Source: Odobenus rosmarus divergens
Taxonomy: Eukaryota; Chordata; Mammalia; Carnivora; Odobenidae
Direction of reading: 5' to 3'
Assembly: GCF_000321225.1 (NCBI RefSeq)
Contig: NW_004450302.1
Coordinates: forward strand, 2,591,162-2,655,161
DNA length: 64,000 nucleotides
Below are positions 54,524 through 64,000 of this stretch, one piece after another. The position numbers were made by a program, and so were the translations under genes. Every line of letters starts with the position of its first letter. Position 1 is the first letter of the stretch. Below the pieces are notes generated by a model that worked only from the letters and a program-made list of their open reading frames with translations, did not search any database and was not told where the DNA came from.

Positions 54524-55645
54524 GGCCAACTGAGGCGGGAGGCCCCGAAGACACAGTCCCTCACCTGTGTCCTGCCTGGGCCCCTGGTGGAAAGGAGATC
54601 CCCGGGCTGCCGTCGGCGCCTCCCTTCTGTTCTGCGACTGTCCCCCACAGGAAGGGGCTCCGCTGCCCCTACTCGCCCCCCTCTCAAGCCCCTTGGCTCC
54701 GCCCTGGCCCTCCCCTCTCACCTCGAGCTCCCGGCCTGCCCAGACCGTGGACGTTGGCCGTGCCCAATGAGACGTTCTGAACCAGGACGAGTGGGAACCC
54801 TTATTTCCAAAGGAAAAACATGAATTTCACTCCGTCGAGGAGCAAAGTGAGCCCCCCCAGTCCTCTCCCCCAACACTGCCGGAGTCGCATTGTGCCATGT
54901 CTCTCCCTCCTGCCCCCCACCAGCCACCTCGGATGCCCTGGGACCCTGCACCCAGGGCGCCACTGGCACTCCCCCTCCCCCCGGAGAGGCTCACGGGGCT
55001 GCCTCCACTCCACATGCCCAGCCCTGCCACAGCTCTCCTCCAGCACATTCCAACTTTCTATTTAAAAAGTCAAGCTACCCACCGATGCCCTCTTTTTCTA
55101 TGGAGAACGTTGCCTTATACTCTACTTCAGATGATGAACACTGTGTATTGTGTGTGCTTTAAAGTTTTATTTAATTGCTCCCTTCTTCCTGTCCTCGTTA
55201 CTCACTCCCCCACGCCTGCTTCAGTTTAGGGTTTGGGGGGCAATGAAGAGCATACAGATTTTTTTTCTCACTCTAGCAATTCTCTTTTCTAAACGACACA
55301 GCATTTCAACTCGAATCTGGATCCAGATAAAAACACCTTCATCTCCTGATCTCTTCCCTCTCCCCCTCATCCCACCCCAGCTGTGGCCCCAGCCCTACTT
55401 GTGTACAGTGTATATTGTATAATGGACAGTTGTGTCTACTACATGTTTAAAAACATATTGCTTGTTATTTTTGAGGCTTTTAAATTAAACAAAAATCCAA
55501 CTTTATTTTTAGTTGTAACTGCTTGAGGTATGTTTTATGAATTAAGTGACAGATTTGTTATCCTTTATTAACGATGTACTTTGTTGGTCAGCACTGGGCT
55601 GACAAAAATTTTTTCTTGCTAATAAATTTAGTTGCCTGAGGCAAA
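54524..55645 (+). other. SP2: SP2 3' UTR
   Basis: About 1.1 kb. C/T-rich at first, then AT-rich from about 55430. A variant signal ATTAAA lies at 55484-55489, and a canonical AATAAA at 55621-55626 is followed by GTTGCCTGAGGC. The final signal puts cleavage near 55640-55650. No repeat is inserted in it. Confidence 0.85.
55621..55626 (+). terminator. SP2: SP2 poly(A) signal AATAAA
   Basis: Canonical hexamer at the end of the AT-rich 3'UTR; the sequence turns GC-rich and unique directly afterwards, as expected at a gene end. Confidence 0.85.
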
Positions 55646-58600
55646 ATCTGCAACCTGGCGGTGCAGCTTCTTTTCTCTCTCACCTCGGAGAGCTTGGAGA
55701 AGGGGACCCCAGAAGAGGGAGTCCTGGCCTCTCCCAGCAGTCCGCATGGGGACCAAGGCAGGACCTGGCCCTCCCGGCGTCAGCACGAGCCCCCAGAGCA
55801 CCTGGGTGGGACCTCGGGGCAGGGCCCAGCACAGGTGTTCCTGCTTCTGTGAGCCAGTTTTGCGGGAATCAAAGCTGGCGCACGCTCTGCCTGCAGACTC
55901 AAGGCACAGCAATGCCTTCCTTACGAGCGAGAGAGTTCCTCCGCTCAACTCCCCAGTCCTGGGAGGAAGGCTTTGGCCTTAGAACCTTTTAGCAAGAATT
56001 GTGGGAGAGAGAGAGCGCCAGAGGGCCCTTGGCTTTGTCACTCCCGGGAGGCTAGAGAGTCTGGAGAAAAGGCAGTTCCCTAAGGCCAAGATTCGTGTCC
56101 AGGGTGGAAGCTGGGAGCCCAGCTTTCCCTGGACGAGGACTCCGACCACGGACTGTGTTTTTCTTCCGTCCCCCACCCCAGACAGGGCAGCCCAAGTGCG
56201 AAATTTTGGTGGGGCTCTTGGGGGTGCAGGGGGCTCGGCAGAGCTCTGAGGAGGACGTGGGTGCATGTGTTTAAACCTGGCGGGGCCAGAAGAGCATCTG
56301 GGCTGAAGGGAGAGGTGAGTCACAGAGAGAACAGTATGTGCTTTCTCCTTTTAACAACATGCCTCTTCACCTCCAAGGGACACAGCGAGGGTCGCTGTGC
56401 CGTGCAGGAGTGGCCAGGCTTGGTTTTGAGCTCTCCACTCCCTCACTCTGGGTCCTCTGCCACTGGCGGCCTGCCTTGGCGAGCAAAAAGCTTTTCCTCA
56501 GAGCCAGTCCACCCTCACATCTAAAGAAATAAAAAGGTTATGATCTCAGATAGATCACAGGTTCTCTGCCCCTGATCACTACACATAAGCCCTTAGGGGG
56601 AAACCAGACCTACAGCTGCATCTACCCTGGCACAGAAGCCTCTTGGCCAACTTCCATCAGTCCTCTATTTCATCGCTGCCCGGGCAGGGGGAAGACGTGA
56701 GGAGTGTCTCTCCCTCCCTCACGTGTGGGTTACACGACTGGAAAAGTGTCTTGCTGTGTTCCGAACTGGGACTGATGGAGAGAAGGGGAATATTAGCACA
56801 CTGCCCGCTTTTTGCCACGTTTCCCCCCTTAGCTTTGCTCTTCGGCACAAAGAACGATCCTTTCCTGAGAGCTGATTCCAGTCATGTGCTTTTATGCTTC
56901 ATGTACGGAAACTGACCCAACTCCTGGGCAACCTTCGGTAATGAGGGGGCCAGCCCCCAGCGAGCAGAACTGCCTATTGGCACTCGGGATTTCCTTTCTC
57001 CAGTGAGATACTCGGGTTCCAAGCTAGGCCTGACTACCTCTGCCTCCCACGGGGTGCCTGAGGCAGACAGGGAGTGGGAGAGTGCTGCCTGGTGTGGGTG
57101 ATGGCATGAGCAAAGAAGGGAGACTGGTGGCAAGTGAGCCCTCCTCTGCCACAATCCAGCCCTGGTTTACTGGAGAGTTGCGGGGGGGAGGGGGGGCAGG
57201 GAGCTGTTGATGGTGTCATGCGGCCCCAGCTCACCCCAGGCCAGAGGCGTCTCCAGGACACCTGCTAGGCCCTGGTTGAAGATCTGGGAGCAGGCCACCC
57301 CCAGCAGCTCAAGAGTGGGGGCCGTCCTGCCCAAGTTCCCTCCTCTGCCCCGCCCCATCCTCAGGGTCAGCTGCCCCAAGGTCACCCCTCACTGCACCCT
57401 CCTGTCTGCTCAGTGATGCTCAACACTGCGGCTCTTTGACCCCAGATACTAGGATTACAAGCCTGGAAGGAAGGGGGGCTGGGTTCCTCCTTTCTGAGAT
57501 CCTCCCTCCTGAAGGCAATTCCAGGCAAAATACCTTTAAAAACAAACAAACAAACAAACAAACAAACAAGGCAGCAAGTAGAGCTCAGACTTCCTTTAAA
57601 CTCCTCAGTCCATCTTCACAATCACCTTCTGAGGGCCCTTTGAGGCCCCACACTTGAGTCTGACCAGACCCACCCGCAGCCTCTCAGGTCCCTGGACCCC
57701 ATCAGGGGCTCGTGGCTGACGGAACGTGGCTGAGGTCTACACGGTGGTGGATTCCAGGGACCCTCACCCGGGGATTCACTGCCTTGGGAGACCTCTTGTG
57801 ACCTGACCAAGGTCTTTGGGGCTAGGATGAAGTCACTAAAGGAACTGCAAGTCATGTTGGGACAGGTGGCAGCCAGCTGGGTTTCCAAGCGGAAGAGGGT
57901 GAGGAAGGGGCAGGAAGTGAGCCTGGGAAGATGGACTACAGAACAGGGGTGGCTGAAAAGAAAGCAAACCACGGTGGGATAGGGCAGAGAATCGGGGCTT
58001 GAGGAGGAGAGTCAAACACTGGCTCATCGCAGGCCTGGGTGAGAGGAAATGAGAAGTGGCCAAAAGCCAGGACTGACCAGGATTTCTTAAAGGAAACTAA
58101 GAAGCTGCCAGGTCATATTCCTTGGGTTCTGCCTGGGAGCCCACCATCAGGCCCCCTCCCTCTGCCTGTGGCCCCAATTACCAAGGCAGCCAGGGCTGAG
58201 ACTGGGACTGATGCCCTAATACCCCTCTCAGCCTTGGAAAGCCTAACACCCCTCCAGCCCACGGAAACACTCGGCCCGGCCCCCACCAGGCCCCAAGGCC
58301 CACTCACCATGCCTGGCACCCAGGTACAGAGAAGCTTAACGAAGGCAGTTTATGCATAAACGTTACAGAAGAGCATTTCCTGGCCGGGATTTTTGAGAAG
58401 GAGCCAGAGACAGTAAGAAGGGATGTGGTCCCTCCCAGGAAGGCACTTCTAACAAGGCCTGGGGCGGAAAACGAAAGGACGCATTTGGCAAGTGATCTGT
58501 GAGCCCACACAAGGGTCGTGAGAGGGGCTAACCCCACAACCACAGGCAGGCCCCTCGGGAAAGGGTCAGCCTCCTCCAGATCCCACTACCAGCCTCTGAG

Positions 58601-59934
58601 GTCCCGGCTCCCATCTGGGCCCCCCAACAACCATAGTACTCAGGGCTCAGGTAGCTGCTGGCAGAGCACCAAGTACCCCCCTTCTGTGTGTCCTGAATGC
58701 ACCCCAAGGCTGGGCTCAGGAGTGCCTGAGCTTCGGGCCCCCAGCACACCTCTCTGGCCTGCCGTTGGCCTCCTGGAAGGCTACCTTTCACTGGCATCAT
58801 TACCATCCTCCTGGGCCTCCCCCCTCCCCCCTCCCCCCCATACTCCTTAATCCTCCCAGACCCTCTTCTCGGACATTCTCATCCTCCCCCATGGCTTCAG
58901 CTGCCACCTTGGGGGCCCAGTCTCATCAGCCTAGATCTCTCCCCTAAGCTCCAGACCTGATGATCAAACCTGGCCAAACATGCATGTCCCATAAACCCTC
59001 ACACTCAACAGGTCTGATCATCTTCCTCTTTCCACCAAACCTCCTCCTCCAACATGCCCCCACTTCAACAGCGCCACCCGTGACGCCTCAGATTATCCTG
59101 GTGAGACTCCAGCACCAGGCTCCCGGCTCCCGGCTTCTGCCGTGTCTCTCGACGTCTCCCTGCCCCTGCCTCGCCCTCCGTGGCCCACCAGCCACTCTGT
59201 CACCAGAGCCAGGCTCCCAGTCACTAAGATCCAAGTGAAATACAAACAATTAGACGAAAAGGTGACTTAAGAACATAAAGGCAAAAACATAGGAAGAGGG
59301 CAGGCAAGGCACAGTGCCCAACCTCACACACAGCCCTTTTGTTTCATACTGAGAAACCAGGGTGCCTCTTCTGTACGATGAAGATTTACCACACATTTTC
59401 TGTTCACTTAAGACTCTCTCGAGAAAAGATTAATAATTTTACAAAGTCGGAGGAGGGAGGAGGGTGGCAAAGTGTTTAGGAAAAAGCAGTAACAATAAAA
59501 CATTCCTGTCTCCCACGCAGACAAAACCCCTGGGGGGGCTTCAGCGATAGCAGCAAAGGCCGGCCCCTCTCTCGTTTGCGCTGTGGGGCTGCTTTGTGAT
59601 CCAGACACCAAATCCCACTAGGCAGAAAAGCACAACACAAGCCTACTTATTATTTTCAAGGGAGAAGGGAAAAATCTAAAAAGGCAACGAATTGCAAACT
59701 TCCTTGCTAATCGCCGAGGATGGGAGAGGCTGTCGGAATCTAGTACTTTTTCTCTCCATCTGGTCTTAAAAAAACAGAAATTAGATACTCTGGTTCAACA
59801 ATAGCAAGAAGGATTAAAAAAAACAAAACAAACAAACAAACAAAAAACCCAGAATCATTGTCTAAAAGCCTGGCCCTTTCCACCTGTCAGATCATCCGCC
59901 CTCCCTATTAGGCCGGCCTGCTGCCCACCTTGCC
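55646..59934. other. SP2-PNPO intergenic, unique part
   Basis: No gene recognised on either strand. Simple repeats: G-run about 57181-57198, (AAAC)n at 57541-57569 and 59821-59847. C-rich text at 58135-58330 and 58815-59200 gives open frames without family resemblance. Confidence 0.5.
57541..57569. repeat. (AAAC)n microsatellite
   Basis: About seven AAAC units, uninterrupted. A second, less regular (AAAC)n lies at 59821-59847. Confidence 0.9.
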
Positions 59935-60510
59935 ATCTTGCTCTAGGAGAACCAAGCTGTTTGTTCCACATTTCCCTAACACACCGTGCCTTTACCCACA
60001 TTGTTCCCTCTTCCTGGCATGCCCGTTCCATTGTCCGTCTGGCAAACACTCAATAAGACAAATCAAATGTCTCCTCCCTTTCCGAAGGCTTTCTGACCGT
60101 CTGACCCCTGGAGACCACTTTTTCATTTCTGCTCCCCTTTTCCTCATAGAAGTATCTGTTAAAGTACCTGTAACCCTTCAGCCTTCAGATCTGCTTCCCC
60201 TGTAGACTACAAACCCCTTGTGGGCAGGAAGCATGTCACCTTCCTCATCTTAGTATTCTCAGACCTAGCTCAGTGCCTGGTAAAAAAGAAGTCTTTAACA
60301 GGGGCGCCTGGGTGGCTCAGTCAGTTAAGTGTCTGCCTTCAGCTCAGGTCATGATCCCCGGAATCGAGCCCCATGTCGGGCTCCCTGCTCAGTGGGGAGC
60401 CTGCTTCTCCCTCTGCCTGCTGCTGTTTGTACTCTCTTTCTGACAAATAAATAGATAAAATCTTTTTTAAAAAAGTCTTTAACAAATGTCTATGGAATGA
60501 ATAAATATCT
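59935..60510. repeat. L2-like LINE fragment split by a SINE
   Basis: ATTGTTCCCTCTTCCTGGCA, TACAAACCCCTTGTGGGCAG and AGACCTAGCTCAGTGCCTGG follow the L2 3' end; after the SINE, GTCTATGGAATGAATAAA completes it. One of the clearer L2 relics here. Confidence 0.65.
60301..60472 (+). mobile_element. Can-SINE in L2 relic
   Basis: Head GGGGCGCCTGGGTGGCTCAG, shortened CT region, AAATAAATAGATAAAATC tail. TSD AAGTCTTTAACA at 60289-60300 and 60473-60484. Confidence 0.94.
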
Positions 60511-60621
60511 AACTGAGCTCTTGGCTTTCAAGCAAACTATTCAAATGATCCTAGTCTCGGTGCCCTAGCAACCCAGGTCCAGGGTAGCGTAGCCCAGGAG
60601 TGCTAAGAGTGTGGCCCCATG

Positions 60622-60813
60622 GGCGCCTGGGTGGCTCAGTCCTTAAGCGTCTGCCTTCGGCTCAGGTCATGATCCCAGGGTCCTGGGATCGAGTCCCACA
60701 TCAGGCTCCCTGCTCGGCGGGAAGCCTGCTTCTCCCTCTGACCCTCTCCCCTGCTTGTGTTCCTGCTCTCGCTGTCTCTCTGTCAAATAAATAAATAAAA
60801 TAAAAAAAAAAAA
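60622..60813 (+). mobile_element. Can-SINE, full length, young
   Basis: Head GGCGCCTGGGTGGCTCAGTC, complete body, AATAAATAAATAAAATAAAA tail. Perfect 14-bp TSD AGTGTGGCCCCATG at 60608-60621 and 60814-60827. Confidence 0.96.
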
Positions 60814-60827
60814 AGTGTGGCCCCATG

Positions 60828-62199
60828 AACAAATCATCTGTGTTGAAGGGCACTAATTATGCTTACACAGGTCCAAGTGCAGGGGCTTGGGAGGAGCCGA
60901 GAACAGCAATGTTCACATGTGGAAAGACAACCTCAACAAGAAAGCAAGTCCAGTCAACTCTCTCAGTCATGTTGATGGAGGAAAACGATGCAGCAAAAAA
61001 ATTCCAACCAGTGGAGAATCCACAGATCAACATCATTAAGCCTTGAGACATGTATTATTTCATTGCAGCAAATTGGTCTTCCAGATTCCATTTGGCTCAA
61101 GCTACATCCATATAATAAAAGATGATAGGTATCTAATGCAGGGCTTTATGAAGCTTAACACATGGTAATGTAGAGACCTGGGTAGGACAGGAAGTTCCCC
61201 TTACCTGGCACAGTCCTGGGGTGCCTGCCTAGATGGCTCTTGCAGCTCCCCTTCCTGATGTTGGTGGAAACCAGGACTACAGAGAGGACCCAAGGCTGAC
61301 CCAAGCCTTGACCCAAGGCTGCCCCAGCCAGGCCAAAGCCGGAATGGGCACTGGTAGGTTTTCCACGTCTCAGCCCTTTGTCCACAGCCTGCAAGTGGCT
61401 TTGCACAGCCACCTGCTCCCCTGTGCCCTCAGCTATGCCTGGCATTACCTAGGAACCAGACTCCAACTAACTAGGAAGGGCAAAATGTGAAGAAGGGGGA
61501 AACCCAGCTAAGATGAGGGAGGCCCGGGAGAGGTGGGGCAGTGGCAACCTTTCCATCTACCAGAACACTGGCTAGTGTGAACTCCGCTGCACCAGGAAAG
61601 GAGAAACCATGGGCAAAGGGAGCAGCATGCTCTGACCCCGGGGTTAAAGAAATGAGGCAGAAAGGAGTTCAGAGCTGCACGAGGAAGATGGCTCTGGTCT
61701 GGGATGGCTTGAGCCCAAATTTCCCTTTCCCCCTTTCCATTCAGCAGGCTTCCTTCCCACCCCACAGTCTCTTCCTGGTCCCCCTGCATTTCCCCCCACT
61801 CCCCCAACTCCAGAGAACCCCCGCCCATACACTCACGCACAACACACAACACCTATCCTGTGTGATCCACAACTCACTTCAACCTCTCCCACTCTCCAGC
61901 CCCAATTTCTTCCCCCAAACGGCCTGCCCCTCCTTCTGTGTCTCCCTATCACCTTTCAGAGTCTGGCCCCTAATTCCGTTTTCCATTTGTCCTTTCCCAG
62001 CCCACAGGCTTCCCCCCCCAAGGGGGTACTTCCTGCACTAGGCTCGCCTCCAGGCACCTGCTAGGGGCCAGCCACTTAACATTGACCCCTCCCCTCAAGC
62101 CCCCAGCGACTCATTCCCCGCCCCCCGCCTGGGCGGCTGCAGTCCCTATACCTTTAACAAACCTCCACGTGCGTGTTAACGGCGGTGACAGCATTTCCT
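60828..62199. other. SP2-PNPO intergenic, PNPO-proximal
   Basis: No gene recognised. A direct repeat AAGGCTGACCCAAGCCTTGA / CCCAAGGCTGCCCC lies near 61290-61325. Nothing else stands out before the PNPO promoter. Confidence 0.5.
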
Positions 62200-62488
62200 T
62201 GTCTCTCTGCTCCCGCCCCCGGAGGCGCCGCCCATTGGCCACTGGGTTCCTCTGTTCTCGCTCTAATTGGCCTCGCTCCCGGACAGCTCCAACCAATGGC
62301 CTCTCCGCGCCTGTCTCCCTCCTCCGACCCTGAGCTCCCATTGGCTCCGAGGACTTAGGACCTGTTAGCAGGGCCTGGCGACTGGCGAATTCTTCCTTCC
62401 CCCGGGTAAACTCCCGGGCTGAGAAACTGGTTCCGAACCCAACTGAACCCAGCGCTGGGCAACGCCGGGTCACGTGGCTGGCGGCCTC
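62200..62488 (+). promoter_or_regulatory. PNPO: PNPO promoter (CCAAT cluster, E-box)
   Basis: CpG-rich, no TATA box. CCAAT pentamers: ATTGG at 62234, 62266 and 62340, CCAAT at 62293. A CACGTG E-box (GGGTCACGTGGC) at 62471-62476 lies 12 bases upstream of the initiation codon, so it is in or next to the 5'UTR. An in-frame TGA at 62444-62446 closes the upstream frame. Confidence 0.7.

Positions 62489-64000
<1,512 letters not shown>

Noticed and set aside
62474..62488. PNPO start at the upstream in-frame GTG
   Set aside because: ATG at 62489 gives the N-terminus known from other mammals; the GTG is part of the E-box and non-ATG initiation has no support.

Overview
The window is nuclear DNA from a carnivoran mammal. 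Its commonest repeats are tRNA-derived Can-SINEs (SINEC type) with the GGGCGCCTGGGTGGCTCAG head, a CT-rich body and an AATAAATAAA tail. About 17 copies are visible in both orientations, many with intact target-site duplications (TSDs). Copies with the dog-type head (GGATCCCTGGGTGG...) and cat-type bodies were not seen, so an arctoid caniform (bear, seal/sea lion or mustelid lineage) is the best guess. Genes have mammalian GT-AG introns. One 50-N assembly gap lies at 5138-5187.

Layout. 1-30.6 kb is non-coding. By mammalian synteny (SP6 on the minus strand, then SP2 and PNPO on the plus strand) it should be the SP6-SP2 intergenic region; the SP6 coding exon is not present. It holds L2-, MIR- and MER5-like relics, an L1 3' end, Can-SINEs, a CpG-rich block at 12.3-13.5 kb with a strong plus-strand splice donor, a well-formed minus-strand poly(A) signal at 17.06 kb and a strong CTCF-like site at 26.47 kb. 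30.3-55.6 kb is the complete SP2 gene (plus strand): a promoter with about ten CCAAT boxes, a CpG island, seven coding exons that join without frame error into a 613-residue protein, and a 3'UTR ending at an AATAAA at 55621. 55.7-62.2 kb is intergenic. 62.2-64.0 kb is the 5' part of PNPO (plus strand): a CCAAT/E-box promoter and coding exons 1 and 2; the window ends in intron 2.

Functional reading. SP2 is a Sp/KLF zinc-finger transcription factor known to occupy CCAAT promoters together with NF-Y, and its own promoter is unusually rich in CCAAT boxes. The neighbouring PNPO promoter (pyridoxal 5'-phosphate synthesis) has four CCAAT boxes in about 110 bp. Self- or cross-regulation is an inference worth testing. 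I did not find a clearly new protein-coding system. The observations most worth checking are the CCAAT array, a minimal upstream ORF whose stop overlaps the SP2 start (TAATG), two SP2 splice donors that look weak and would give altered C-termini if unused, an unexplained 56-bp inverted duplication, possible unannotated transcript ends in the intergenic region, and SINE structures that suggest a local assembly error near the gap.
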